Origin: an uncultured Solirubrobacterales bacterium
GTDB taxonomy: Bacteria > Actinomycetota > Thermoleophilia > Solirubrobacterales > 70-9
Length of the DNA stretch: 64,000 nucleotides
NCBI GenBank assembly: GCA_903939845.1
Contig: CAJAIJ010000007.1
Location: 42,509-106,508, forward strand
Direction: 5' to 3'
Shown: piece by piece, positions 1-10,499 of the stretch
Position numbering within the stretch: position 1 is the stretch's first letter
Layout of the letters: each line of letters starts with the position of its first letter
Position numbers and translations under genes: made by a program
Notes under the pieces: generated by a model
Told to the model about the DNA's origin: nothing
What the model saw: only the letters and a program-made list of their open reading frames with translations
Databases searched by the model: none

Positions 1-100
1 AGGCCCCCATCGAGTAGAGGTCTGTGTCCATCAGGGACTCGATGAACGAGTCGCCGGCTTCGGAGTCGGGTGCTGGTTCGGGCTCGGCCACTTTCGACAT
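1..100 (-). CDS. Partial unidentified protein, first 33 residues only
   Basis: An ATG at 98-100 on the minus strand opens a frame that stays open to the window edge. It encodes an acidic, Pro/Glu/Ala-rich leader followed by SFIESLMDTDLYSMGA. The LMDTDLY string resembles the N-terminal region of nicotinate phosphoribosyltransferases, which often read LLDTDLYK, but 33 residues are too few to call it. It is divergent from the Nif3-like gene, and both would share the 66-base gap as promoter region. The short spacing and the composition support a real gene start; the function is unknown. Confidence 0.45.
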   Translation of the reverse strand, partial: MSKVAEPEPAPDSEAGDSFIESLMDTDLYSMGA

Positions 101-154
101 CCTACGACCACCGGGACCCCGTCCGGCACCGTGGGAAACCCCGGGAGATCGCTG

Positions 155-160
155 TATCGT
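155..160 (+). promoter_or_regulatory. -10-like box close to the Nif3-like start (possible leaderless mRNA)
   Basis: TATCGT lies 6 nt before the ATG at 167, and no convincing Shine-Dalgarno sequence stands in front of that ATG. Transcription would begin at or near the A of the start codon. The -35 region is not recognisable. Confidence 0.3.
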
Positions 161-166
161 CACGTC

Positions 167-928
167 ATGGCTTCGCGCGACGCGATCATCGCCTTCTGCG
201 ACGACCTCCTCGAAGTCTCCGCGTTCGGGGACTGGTGCCCCAACGGCCTCCAGGTTCCGGGGGCGGATGAGGTCGGGAAGGTCGCGACTGCGGTCTCGGC
301 GCACCAGGCCTCGATCGAGGCCGCGATCGAGAGCGGTGCGGAGATGCTGATCACCCACCACGGGCTGTTCTGGGACTTCCACGAAAGGGCGCTGACGGAA
401 GCGATGGCGTCGCGACTTCGGACCGCACTCATTGCCGACCTCTCCCTGGTCGGCTACCACCTGCCGCTGGACGCCCACCCCGGAATCGGGAACAACGCGG
501 TCCTCTGCACCGAGCTCGGTCTGAAACCGGCCCCGGAGAGGATGGGCGAGGCCAAGGGGAGTCGGGTCGGCGTCGTCGGCATCTCCGACCCCCCGATCCC
601 GGCAGCGGAGCTGTTCGATCGGGTCCGAAAGGTGACGGACCGCGAGCCGCTGGTCTTCGATTCCGGCCCCTCTGAGGTGGCCAGAGTCGGGATCGTGAGC
701 GGCGCGGCGGCGTCCTCGATCCACGAGGCGATCGCCCTCGACCTCGATGCCTTCATCACCGGGGAGCCGGCCGAACATGTGATGGCCGACTCCACCGAAG
801 GCCTAATACACTTCATCGCGGCCGGTCATTACGCGACCGAAGTGGGCGGCATCAAGAGTCTTGGTGAAGCGGTCGCGGGGGAGTTCGGGGTCGAAACTGA
901 GTTTCTCGACATCCCGAATCCGATTTGA
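167..928 (+). CDS. Nif3/YbgI-family dinuclear metal-centre protein
   Basis: A 253-residue protein of the Nif3/DUF34 family, whose members form hexameric toroids with a two-metal site. Their biochemical role is still unsettled. Family hallmarks visible here are ITHHGLFW (about residues 62-69, two metal-binding histidines), the GYHLPLDAHPGIGNN segment that follows, and the C-terminal GHYATEVGG with the remaining His/Glu ligands. An in-frame GTG at 131 would add 12 residues that do not look like the family. The ATG at 167 is preferred because it is followed directly by the conserved N-terminus. The acyl-CoA synthetase gene follows 40 bp downstream on the same strand, so the two may be cotranscribed. 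Confidence 0.85.
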   Translation: MASRDAIIAFCDDLLEVSAFGDWCPNGLQVPGADEVGKVATAVSAHQASIEAAIESGAEMLITHHGLFWDFHERALTEAMASRLRTALIADLSLVGYHLPLDAHPGIGNNAVLCTELGLKPAPERMGEAKGSRVGVVGISDPPIPAAELFDRVRKVTDREPLVFDSGPSEVARVGIVSGAAASSIHEAIALDLDAFITGEPAEHVMADSTEGLIHFIAAGHYATEVGGIKSLGEAVAGEFGVETEFLDIPNPI

Positions 929-968
929 GGCATGGAATCCAGAAGATCGACGGAAAGGGAAGACTGAA

Positions 969-2747
969 ATGAGTGAGACCACCGGCACGCTGGCAGGGCT
1001 TCTTTCGGCCGCAGCAGCCGACCACGGCACGGCAGACGCCTTCATGTGGAAGAACGGCGCCGGCTCCTGGGTAACGGCCTCTTATGCGGACGTTGATTCC
1101 AGGGTGGACGCGCTCGCGCTCGGCCTGATCGATCTCGGCCTCGAAGCCGGCGACAAGGTCGCGATCATCGGCAACACCCGCCCGGAGTGGACGATCTCCG
1201 ACCTGGCCGCGATGTCGGCCGGTGCGACCGTGGTGCCGATCTACCAGACCAACTCCCCCACGGAGTGTCATTACGTCCTCGAACACTCCGAATCCCGCTT
1301 CGTGATCGTCGAGAACGAGGCACAGATGGACAAGATCCGTGAGATCCGGGACCGCCTGCCCAACCTCGAGCACGTGATCATCATGCTCGGCACGACCGAC
1401 GGCGCCACCTCGATGGACGAACTCGAGGCAAAGGGTGCCGGGATGGATCGGGCAGCCCTCGTGTCCAGGCGAGAGGCCGTGACGCCTGATGTTCTCTGCA
1501 AGATCGTCTACACGTCGGGAACGACCGGCCCGCCGAAGGGCTGCATGATCAGCCACGGGAACTACCGGTCGATGCTCGACATGGCCGATGAGGTCAGCAT
1601 CCTCGGCACCGGCGAGAAGACCTACCTCTATCTCCCGCTGGCACATGTCTTCGCCCTGCTGCTCCAGTACGGCGTCCTGGACGTCGGCGGGTGTCTTGCC
1701 TACTGGGAGTGCGACCAGACCAAGATCGTCCCGAACCTCTCCGAGGTCAAGCCCGAGAACTTCCCCTCGGTGCCCCGGATCTTCGAGAAGGTCCATGACG
1801 CCGCCCGGGCCAGCGCGACCGAATCCGGAGGCCTGAAGGCGAAGATCTTCGACTGGGCGATCGGCGTAGGCGCCAAGTACGACGAGACCGTCAAGGCCGG
1901 CAGGAAGCCGGGGCTCCTGCTCGAGAAGAAGCACGGCCTGGCCGACAAGCTCGTGCTCTCCAAGGTCAGGGACATCTTCGGCGGGAACGTCAAGCTCGCC
2001 CTGACGGGCGCGGCCCCGATCGACCCCGAGATCATCCGCTTCTTCCACGCGGCCGGAGTGCCGGTGTACGAAGCCTGGGGGATGACCGAGACCTCGACCG
2101 GTGGCTCCACCAACCTCCCCGGCGCCTCGAAGGTCGGCTCGGTCGGCCGTGCTCTCCCGGGTGTCGAGCTGAAGCTGTCCGACCAGGGCGAGCTCCTGGT
2201 CAAGGGTCCGAACGTCTTCAAGGGCTACTACAAGAACCAGGAAGCGACCGACGAGACGGTCCGGGACGGCTGGCTCCACACCGGTGACATCGCCACGATC
2301 GACGACGATGGCTACGTCAGCATCACCGGCCGGATCAAGGAGATCATCATCACGGCCGGCGGCAAGAACATCACTCCGGTCAACATCGAGGCCGAGATCA
2401 AGCGCCACCCGCTGGTTGCCCAGTGCGTCGTGATCGGTGATCGTCGTCCCTACCTGGTCGCCCTCGTCACGCTCGATCCCGAGGCCCTCTCGGCATACGC
2501 GGCGAAGAACCAGAAGCTCGACGAGATCGATGAGCTGTACATGGATCCCGCGATCAAGAAGTCGATCGACGACCATCTGGCCGAGGTCAACCAGAACCTC
2601 GCCCCGGTCCAGCAGGTCAAGAAGATCACGATCCTGCCGAAGGATCTGAGCCAGGAGGGCGGCGAGCTGACTCCGACTCTGAAGCTCAAGCGTCCGGTCA
2701 TCGCCGAGAAGTACTCGGCCGAGATCGACGAGCTCTACGCGAAGTAG
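969..2747 (+). CDS. Long-chain fatty-acid-CoA ligase (AMP-binding, FadD15-like)
   Basis: A 592-residue acyl-adenylate-forming enzyme expected to activate fatty acids with ATP and CoA. The P-loop-like motif YTSGTTGPPK is at residues 181-190. The adenine-binding motif EAWGMTETS and the hinge region DGWLHTGDI...GRIKEIIITAGGKN follow in the usual order. The last stretch, GKNITPVNIE, is typical of the AMP-dependent synthetases that act on long chains (FadD15/FAA type). The ATG at 969 is preceded by a purine-rich ribosome-binding site. The longer in-frame start at 861 lies inside the Nif3-like gene and is rejected. It ends convergently with the patatin gene. Substrate chain length cannot be read from the sequence. 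Confidence 0.9.
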   Translation: MSETTGTLAGLLSAAAADHGTADAFMWKNGAGSWVTASYADVDSRVDALALGLIDLGLEAGDKVAIIGNTRPEWTISDLAAMSAGATVVPIYQTNSPTECHYVLEHSESRFVIVENEAQMDKIREIRDRLPNLEHVIIMLGTTDGATSMDELEAKGAGMDRAALVSRREAVTPDVLCKIVYTSGTTGPPKGCMISHGNYRSMLDMADEVSILGTGEKTYLYLPLAHVFALLLQYGVLDVGGCLAYWECDQTKIVPNLSEVKPENFPSVPRIFEKVHDAARASATESGGLKAKIFDWAIGVGAKYDETVKAGRKPGLLLEKKHGLADKLVLSKVRDIFGGNVKLALTGAAPIDPEIIRFFHAAGVPVYEAWGMTETSTGGSTNLPGASKVGSVGRALPGVELKLSDQGELLVKGPNVFKGYYKNQEATDETVRDGWLHTGDIATIDDDGYVSITGRIKEIIITAGGKNITPVNIEAEIKRHPLVAQCVVIGDRRPYLVALVTLDPEALSAYAAKNQKLDEIDELYMDPAIKKSIDDHLAEVNQNLAPVQQVKKITILPKDLSQEGGELTPTLKLKRPVIAEKYSAEIDELYAK

Positions 2748-2761
2748 GAGTCAGGCCGAAC

Positions 2762-2785
2762 GGCGCGTCCCGCAAGGGGCGCGCC
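2762..2785. terminator. Perfect hairpin with GCAA tetraloop between convergent genes
   Basis: Ten base pairs (2762-2771 with 2776-2785, one G.U) close on a GCAA loop, a GNRA-class tetraloop when read on the plus strand. It lies between the 3' ends of the acyl-CoA synthetase and the patatin gene. There is no U-tract, so it may act as a bidirectional, non-canonical terminator or a 3'-end stabiliser. Confidence 0.5.
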
Positions 2786-2788
2786 CGG

Positions 2789-4081
2789 TCAGCCCCGCCC
2801 CGAGCCTGCCCGGCCGGTCTCGTCGCCGCTTGCGGCGCCGGTCTGCCTGAGCAGGGAGCCCGTGGTCTGGTCGAAGATCCGGCGCCAGACAGAGGCCTCG
2901 GAGGCCTCCTGTTCCTTGACCTTCCTGACCACTTTGCGCAGCCGGGTGGCCGAGATTTCGAGACCGTGCTTCTCCGTGATCGCCTTGAACTCGTCGTAGT
3001 CCTTCGCGAGGCGAGCCGTGATCGACTCGAAGCCGTGGCCCGCGATCTCGAGCCGTCGTGAGTAATCCATGATCGAGGTGCCGAACATCAACTCGTCGTC
3101 GAGTTCGGGCTCGATCAGGAGGATGTCCACGCCGGGATACTTCTCCTTCCAGACCTCGACCGCCCTGTGGAGCCGGTTGTGGAGCAGCAGCCTGAAGGTC
3201 TGATTGCCGATCGCCGGCAGGCCCATGTCGGCAATCCGTCTGACCCGGTTGCCGGCCACCGTCTCGATTCCTCCGGCCCGATCCCCGATGTAGGGGACCA
3301 GGGGGTTGACCACGACGATGAACTCGGCGCCCCGCTCTACGGCTACGTCGACGTTGGTGGTCGAGTGGATCCCGCCATCGATCAGCGAACGGCCATTGAC
3401 CTCGACCGGCTCGTAGACCATCGGCAGGGCGGTCGAGCACTCGACCGCCTTCGAGACCGGAACGTCGGCCCACTCGGTCCCCTCTTCCCCGAGAACGATC
3501 CTCTCGCCGGAGTCGAGGTCGGTCGCGGTGATGAACAGGTCCTTCTCGACCGCCCGGAAGTCATCGGTGATTCCCTGGGTGGCGAGTGCCTCCTTCACAT
3601 AGGCCCCTATCCCTTCGTTCGAGTAGAGACCGTTCGGGAGGTGCTCGGCAAGGCCCCAGCCGACATCGATCACCGAAATGTCACGGAATCTCGGAAGCAT
3701 GCTCCGAGCCATCCCGGCAACGTGGAAGGGAAGCGAGACGGTTCGCCGTGCGAACTCGGTCAGGCTGGGCTTGAGCATCGTGTCCTGTGTCATCCGATCG
3801 ATCGGGGCGTCCTCGTCGTCGGTCAGGACGCGCATCATCTCGTCCGGAGTCACGCCGGCCGCCAGCATCGAGCCGACGAACGATCCGGCGCTGGTCCCGA
3901 CGAACATGTCGAAGTCGTTCACTCCGGCATTGACCGCCAGCAGGTCGAGTGCCCTCAACGCTCCGATCTCGTAGACCCCGCCGGTGAACCCGCCGCCGCC
4001 GAGCACGAGTGCCGTCTTGGACGGCCTCTTCGCCTGCTTCGACCTCCTGCCCTTGCGGTCGATGTCGACTACTTTCCCCAT
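2789..4081 (-). CDS. Patatin-like phospholipase/acylhydrolase
   Basis: A 430-residue protein with the Ser-Asp dyad of patatin-like lipases. The glycine-rich oxyanion loop GGGGFTGG is at residues 28-35, the nucleophile elbow GTSAG has Ser64, and the DGG motif carries Asp235. The C-terminal half is charged and may be regulatory. No signal peptide is seen, so it is probably cytoplasmic or peripheral. Family members hydrolyse phospholipid or glycerolipid acyl esters. The oxyanion loop has F where many homologues have R or A. It diverges from the dacB-like gene and converges on the acyl-CoA synthetase. A CATACT hexamer stands 6 nt before the ATG and no Shine-Dalgarno site is visible, which suggests a leaderless transcript. 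Confidence 0.85.
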   Translation of the reverse strand: MGKVVDIDRKGRRSKQAKRPSKTALVLGGGGFTGGVYEIGALRALDLLAVNAGVNDFDMFVGTSAGSFVGSMLAAGVTPDEMMRVLTDDEDAPIDRMTQDTMLKPSLTEFARRTVSLPFHVAGMARSMLPRFRDISVIDVGWGLAEHLPNGLYSNEGIGAYVKEALATQGITDDFRAVEKDLFITATDLDSGERIVLGEEGTEWADVPVSKAVECSTALPMVYEPVEVNGRSLIDGGIHSTTNVDVAVERGAEFIVVVNPLVPYIGDRAGGIETVAGNRVRRIADMGLPAIGNQTFRLLLHNRLHRAVEVWKEKYPGVDILLIEPELDDELMFGTSIMDYSRRLEIAGHGFESITARLAKDYDEFKAITEKHGLEISATRLRKVVRKVKEQEASEASVWRRIFDQTTGSLLRQTGAASGDETGRAGSGRG

Positions 4082-4087
4082 GTGTCA

Positions 4088-4093
4088 AGTATG
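4088..4093 (-). promoter_or_regulatory. -10-like box at the patatin gene start
   Basis: CATACT (read on the minus strand) ends 6 nt before the ATG at 4081. It is a plausible actinobacterial -10 element for a leaderless mRNA. No good -35 is visible. Confidence 0.25.
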
Positions 4094-4239
4094 GCACCGG
4101 CCGATGACGGGGCAGCCCGATAAAACCTGCTCCCGGGTGCGAAATCGACGGTGGGGATACTCCCGAAGGCGGGGAAAGGGGAGATTCCGGAACTCCCGCT
4201 ACCGGGAGTACGGGCCGATGACAGGTAGCGTGTATCGGG

Positions 4240-5577
4240 ATGGCAGGCAGGCTCAGGCATCTTCCCCTCATCGCCGTCCTGGTCTGGCTCCAGGCGGCCC
4301 AGGGTGCCGCGGCGTCCCCTCCCGTACCGCTCCCGAACCCGGACTCCCCCGCCTTCACGCCGGTCGTCGGGCCTCCCGGTCCGGCCGTCCGTGCGGTCGG
4401 ACCGACTTCAGATTCCTGCCAGCGGATGCGCAAGCAGGTTCGTACCGGGAACTCACGTCCTGCCCTGATGGTGAGGGATCTCGCGACCGGAAAGCGGATC
4501 TGCTCCCTGAACCCGAAGGCGACCCGATCGCTCGCCTCGAACACCAAGCTGTTCACGACCTCTACCGCCTTCGGCCGACTCGGCAAGGAACACCGGATGA
4601 GGACCAGACTCCTCGCTGACGCCCCGATCGGGCCCGATGGCGTACTCGACGGCAACCTGTTCCTGAAAGGTGGAGGGGACCCCAGCCTCGGGGTCGAGTC
4701 CTTCCTCGGCGTCTACTTCGGCGGTGGTGGGACCGACATAGCCGATCTCGCGATCAAGGCCAGGAAGGCCGGCCTGAAGGAGGTCACCGGTCGTCTCTAT
4801 GCGGACGAGTCGGTGTTCGACTCGCTCCGGGGGGTGGCCGACTCCGGTTTTGCCACGAGCCCTTACATCGGACCGCTCTCGGGCCTTTCGATCAACACCG
4901 GCTACACCAGCTCGAAGCTCTCCTCCTTCAGCGGGAACCCGGCCCGACTGGCCGCGCGAAGCCTGGTTCGGGAGCTGCGCAGCCGTAGCGTCGCGATCCG
5001 ACCGGAGATCGCACTGAGGAAGGCTCCGCGATCGATCCGCTCCAGGGTGGTGGCCGAGCTGAAGTCGCCCGGGACCTTCTGGATGTCGCGGATCACCAAC
5101 GTCTACTCGAACAACTTCTTCGCCGAGATGATGCTCAAGGCGATCGGAGCCCACGTCTCAGGCAAGGGGAGCACCTCTGGCGGAGCCGACGTGGTTCGGG
5201 CCTACTCGGCCTCACTGGGCTCCAAGGTATCGCCCGTCGACGGCTCCGGCCTCACGGTCTCGAACCGATCGACCGCGGAAGAGGTGGTCGACCTGTTGTC
5301 CGGGATCCGGAGGAAGCCCTGGTACGGCTCCTTCAGGGCCTCCCTGCCTCTGGCCGGCCGGGAAGGGACCGTCGCCGGACGTATGCGTGGCAGCACGGCC
5401 GAGGGCAGGTGCAGGCTGAAGACCGGAACGCTCACCGGTGTCAGCGCGCTCTCGGGCTACTGTCGGACCCGCTCCGGCAGGCAGCTGGCATTCTCGGTCC
5501 TGATGAACGGGGTCTCCGACACCTACGCCGCCCGGGCGGCCCAGGACCGGATTGCGGCGATCGTGGCCGGACCCTGA
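4240..5577 (+). CDS. D-alanyl-D-alanine carboxypeptidase/endopeptidase, PBP4 (DacB) family
   Basis: A 445-residue exported serine peptidase (S13 family) that trims or cleaves peptidoglycan peptides. A short signal peptide covers about residues 1-25 and is followed by a Pro-rich linker. All three penicillin-binding motifs are present: SNTK with Ser100 and Lys103, YSNN with Ser290-Asn-Asn, and KTGT at Lys394. The roughly 180-residue spacing between the first two motifs, with an inserted domain, is the S13 signature. It is a single gene on the plus strand, divergent from the patatin gene and convergent with ligA, with only 19 bp between its stop and the ligA stop. Confidence 0.9.
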   Translation: MAGRLRHLPLIAVLVWLQAAQGAAASPPVPLPNPDSPAFTPVVGPPGPAVRAVGPTSDSCQRMRKQVRTGNSRPALMVRDLATGKRICSLNPKATRSLASNTKLFTTSTAFGRLGKEHRMRTRLLADAPIGPDGVLDGNLFLKGGGDPSLGVESFLGVYFGGGGTDIADLAIKARKAGLKEVTGRLYADESVFDSLRGVADSGFATSPYIGPLSGLSINTGYTSSKLSSFSGNPARLAARSLVRELRSRSVAIRPEIALRKAPRSIRSRVVAELKSPGTFWMSRITNVYSNNFFAEMMLKAIGAHVSGKGSTSGGADVVRAYSASLGSKVSPVDGSGLTVSNRSTAEEVVDLLSGIRRKPWYGSFRASLPLAGREGTVAGRMRGSTAEGRCRLKTGTLTGVSALSGYCRTRSGRQLAFSVLMNGVSDTYAARAAQDRIAAIVAGP

Positions 5578-5596
5578 CGAGACTCCCGCCCCTCGG

Positions 5597-7633
<2,037 letters not shown>

Positions 7634-8446
7634 CTACCCGACCGAGGCCCGCAATACCCGCTCGAAGTCGCGCTGCCTGAGGCCGTCGAGGCTGCCGTGA
7701 TGAGTCAGGTCGAGGTGTAGCGGCGTCACCGAGATCCTCGATCGCGCGATCGATCCGACGTCGGTTCCTTCCTCGTCGTCGAGGCCGGGTTCGTAGCCGT
7801 AGATCCGGTATTGCCGCCGACCGGAACCGGGGTCGCCACCATCGACCAGCTCGAGCTCGTCCCGGTAGAGCCGTCTGCCGAGCCGGGTCACGTCGACCCC
7901 CTCGGGGGTCCCACCAGGGACGTTGATGTTCAGCAGGGTGCCCTCCGGCAGGGGGTGATCGATGATCTCGCGGACCGTTGCGGCCGTGAACCGGGCTCCG
8001 ACATCGAAGTCGTAGGCCCGCTGTGGCCGATAGTCCATCTCGAGTTCGATCGACTGCTGAGAGACGGCCACGGCAGGCAGCCCCAGGACGACACCCTCCA
8101 GGGCGGCAGCGACCGTGCCAGAGTAGGTGACATCGTCGCCGAGGTTCAGTCCGTGGTTGATGCCCGACACGATCAGGTCCGGTCTCTCCCCCAGCAGGCC
8201 TACGTCTGCGAACCGGACGCAGTCGACCGGCGTCCCGTCGGTCGCGTGGCCGAGCTCACCGTCGTCGAACCTGATCTCCTCGACCGTGAGCGGGGAGCGG
8301 GTGGTGATGCTCCGGGCGGAGGCACTCCGGTTCGAGTCCGGTGCGATCAGATCGACCCGAACCCCCTCGATCTTTCGAAGCTCACGCCTCAGGGCCTGTA
8401 TTCCCTGGGCACCTATGCCGTCGTCATTGGTAAGGAGGATTCTCAC
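7634..8446 (-). CDS. surE: 5'/3'-nucleotidase SurE
   Basis: A 270-residue SurE family nucleoside monophosphate phosphatase. The N-terminal MRILLTNDDG carries the two metal-binding aspartates (Asp8, Asp9). The conserved SGINHGLNLGDDVTYSGT region completes the metal and phosphate site. The start is a GTG at 8444-8446, since the encoded MRILLTNDDG is the family N-terminus. A TATCCT hexamer stands 6 nt before it and there is no clear ribosome-binding site, so an internal leaderless promoter is possible despite the operon-like position. It lies 30 bp after truA and 3 bp before ligA. Confidence 0.95.
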   Translation of the reverse strand: MRILLTNDDGIGAQGIQALRRELRKIEGVRVDLIAPDSNRSASARSITTRSPLTVEEIRFDDGELGHATDGTPVDCVRFADVGLLGERPDLIVSGINHGLNLGDDVTYSGTVAAALEGVVLGLPAVAVSQQSIELEMDYRPQRAYDFDVGARFTAATVREIIDHPLPEGTLLNINVPGGTPEGVDVTRLGRRLYRDELELVDGGDPGSGRRQYRIYGYEPGLDDEEGTDVGSIARSRISVTPLHLDLTHHGSLDGLRQRDFERVLRASVG

Positions 8447-8452
8447 CGGTCA

Positions 8453-8458
8453 AGGATA
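8453..8458 (-). promoter_or_regulatory. -10-like box at the surE start
   Basis: TATCCT read on the minus strand lies 6 nt before the surE GTG. It is a possible internal leaderless promoter within the operon; the -35 is not clear. Confidence 0.25.
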
Positions 8459-8476
8459 TGGCAGAGAGCGGGCGTC

Positions 8477-9259
8477 TCAGGAAGGCGGTCGGTAGCCGAC
8501 CTCGACCAGATACAGCCCCTCGGGTGGGGCCGTCTGACCGGCATCGCTGCGGTCGGCTCCGTCGAGCAGTCGCCGGAAGTCCTCGATGTTCCTGCTCCCG
8601 TCTGCAACCTCGACCATCGTGCCGACCAGAATCCGGACCATGTTGCGCATGAAGCTGTCGGCCGTAATCCAGAACTGGAGGAAATCGGCCCCCGCCGGTC
8701 GATCGCCGTCCGGCCGGAAGAACGTCCCTTCGTCCCGCCAGGAGGCAGCCTCGACCACACGCTCGAACCTGCGGTGGTAGGTATCGGTCGGGGTGAAGGC
8801 CGTGAAGTCGTGCTCCCCGATCAGGCACCGGGCCGCCTCTTCGAGCAGCGCCCGATCGAGGTCTCTGGTCACTGACCACGCGCGACCGCGGGCGAGGGGA
8901 CTCGGGGGCCGAGCGGCATTGACCCGGTAGCAGTAGGTCCTGCTGATCGCGTCGCGACGGGCATCGAACCCTCCCGGGGCCGGCTCGACCGCGAGGATCG
9001 CAATCTCGGGCGGAGTCAGTCCGTTCAGACTGCGGACGATGTCGGGTGGCATCTCGCCCCCGAAATCGAAACTCGCCACCTGCCGGAGGGCGTGGACTCC
9101 ACCATCGGTTCGTCCGGCCACGGTCAGGACGATCGGATCCGGGCCGAGCACGACCCCGAGAGCGTGTTCGATCTCGCCCTGAACGGTGCGCTGGTCATCC
9201 TGGCGGGCCCAGCCCTTGAACGGGCCACCGTCGTAGGCGATGGTCAGTCTGAAGTCCAT
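8477..9259 (-). CDS. truA: tRNA pseudouridine(38-40) synthase TruA
   Basis: A 260-residue pseudouridine synthase acting on the anticodon arm of tRNAs. The catalytic aspartate is Asp52 in AGRTDGGVHA, the TruA active-site motif. Other family blocks include the N-terminal LTIAYDGGPFKGWARQ and the C-terminal FLQFWITADSFMRNMVR. In Actinomycetota truA commonly follows rplQ; here a wecG-like gene is placed between them. Confidence 0.96.
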   Translation of the reverse strand: MDFRLTIAYDGGPFKGWARQDDQRTVQGEIEHALGVVLGPDPIVLTVAGRTDGGVHALRQVASFDFGGEMPPDIVRSLNGLTPPEIAILAVEPAPGGFDARRDAISRTYCYRVNAARPPSPLARGRAWSVTRDLDRALLEEAARCLIGEHDFTAFTPTDTYHRRFERVVEAASWRDEGTFFRPDGDRPAGADFLQFWITADSFMRNMVRILVGTMVEVADGSRNIEDFRRLLDGADRSDAGQTAPPEGLYLVEVGYRPPS

Positions 9260-9269
9260 CCCGCAGAGT

Positions 9270-10109
9270 TCAGCCCGGAACGACCTCGTCGCCCGGCGGG
9301 TCGCCTCGGCGTCCGGTCGCGGTCGGTCGCCAGAGGCCTGCCCTCTGGGCCGCGAGGAAGGCGAGGTAAAGGGGGTTCAGGAAGAGGAAGCGCCTCCACA
9401 ACCGCCGGGGCTCCGACTGGAGCCTGAAGACCCACTCCAAGCCCGACCGCTTCATCCAGTCCGGTGCCGATGGCTTGGTACCGGCGATGAACTCGAAGGA
9501 ACCGCCGACCCCGGCCATGGCGACGCCCGATCGGGGGGCCATGACATCGATGAAGTTCTCCTGGCGCGGGCAGCCGAGCCCTACGAGACAGATCGACGCT
9601 CCCGAGCCGGCGATCTCGGCCGCGATCTCATCCTGCTCGGCCTCGGAGATCGGTCGGAAGGTCGAAGCCCTCCTGCCGGCGATCACCAGGCCGGGGAAGC
9701 GTCCTGAAAGCTCCTCCGCCAGACGATCGAGCACCGTCTGGCTGCTCCCGTAGAGGAATATCTTGAGTCCCTCCCGAGCGGCGGCTTCGGAGATGGCGAG
9801 GGTGAAGTCGGGTCCATAGACCCGGGTGCGCAGGTCAGCGGAGTCGAGGAGATTGAGGGCCCACCGCACCGGCTGGCCACAGGTGAGATTCAGCTCGAAC
9901 CGATTCAGGAGTCGCCGGCGCTGGCCGTGTAGCGCTCCTCCCATCACTCCGTGGACGGCCAGCAGCGAGATCCGCCAGGGCATCTTTTGACGCATTGCGG
10001 CGAGCGCGAGCTCGACCGCCTCTCGATGTTCGAGCCGGTCTACTCCGACGCCGAGAACATTCCCGCGAATCGGTTCTTCGAGTGGAGCGTGATCCGGCGC
10101 GCCCGCCAT
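9270..10109 (-). CDS. WecG/TagA/CpsF-family glycosyltransferase
   Basis: A 279-residue GT26-family protein. Known members transfer N-acetylmannosamine or its uronic acid to lipid-linked intermediates in teichoic acid, enterobacterial common antigen or capsule synthesis. Recognisable blocks are GVGVDRLEHREAVE near the N-terminus, the RVYGPDFT region, and SICLVGLGCPRQENF, the family signature. No transmembrane helix is seen; these enzymes bind the membrane peripherally. The ATG at 10109 is chosen because it lies 7 nt after the rplQ stop; a longer reading frame would run into rplQ. The C-terminus is basic (RRFLFLNPLYLAFLAAQR), consistent with membrane docking. It may work with the polysaccharide island 35 kb away. 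Confidence 0.85.
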   Translation of the reverse strand: MAGAPDHAPLEEPIRGNVLGVGVDRLEHREAVELALAAMRQKMPWRISLLAVHGVMGGALHGQRRRLLNRFELNLTCGQPVRWALNLLDSADLRTRVYGPDFTLAISEAAAREGLKIFLYGSSQTVLDRLAEELSGRFPGLVIAGRRASTFRPISEAEQDEIAAEIAGSGASICLVGLGCPRQENFIDVMAPRSGVAMAGVGGSFEFIAGTKPSAPDWMKRSGLEWVFRLQSEPRRLWRRFLFLNPLYLAFLAAQRAGLWRPTATGRRGDPPGDEVVPG

Positions 10110-10116
10110 ATCGGAC

Positions 10117-10470
10117 TCAGACCAACTCGAGGAAGACCATCTCGGTCGAGTCCGACCGGCGCGGTCCGAGCTTGACGATCCGGGTGTAGCCGCCTTCGCG
10201 CTCGGCATACCGCGGTGCGATCTCCTCGAAAAGCTTGTGGACGAGGAACTTGTCCTGCCTCAAGGTCGCCAGTGCCTGGCGTCGGGCATGCAGATCTCCA
10301 CGCTTTGCCAGAGTGATCAGCTTCTCGATCTCCGGCTTCGCGGCCTTTGCCTTGACCTGGCTGGTCTTGATCCGCTCGTGCTCGATCAGTTCCTTCGAGA
10401 GGTTCATCAGGAGGGCCTTGCGGTGGGCCGAGTCCCTTCCCAGCTTGTTTCTCTTCTTCTGGTGACGCAT
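10117..10470 (-). CDS. rplQ: 50S ribosomal protein L17
   Basis: A 117-residue L17, a standard bacterial length. It starts MRHQKKRNKLGRDSAHRKAL, the conserved signature that binds 23S rRNA. It follows rpoA by 29 bp as in most bacteria. It ends with a short hydrophobic tail EMVFLELV. Confidence 0.97.
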   Translation of the reverse strand: MRHQKKRNKLGRDSAHRKALLMNLSKELIEHERIKTSQVKAKAAKPEIEKLITLAKRGDLHARRQALATLRQDKFLVHKLFEEIAPRYAEREGGYTRIVKLGPRRSDSTEMVFLELV

Positions 10471-10499
10471 GGTCTCTCTCCGTCCGCGATACCGGTCCC

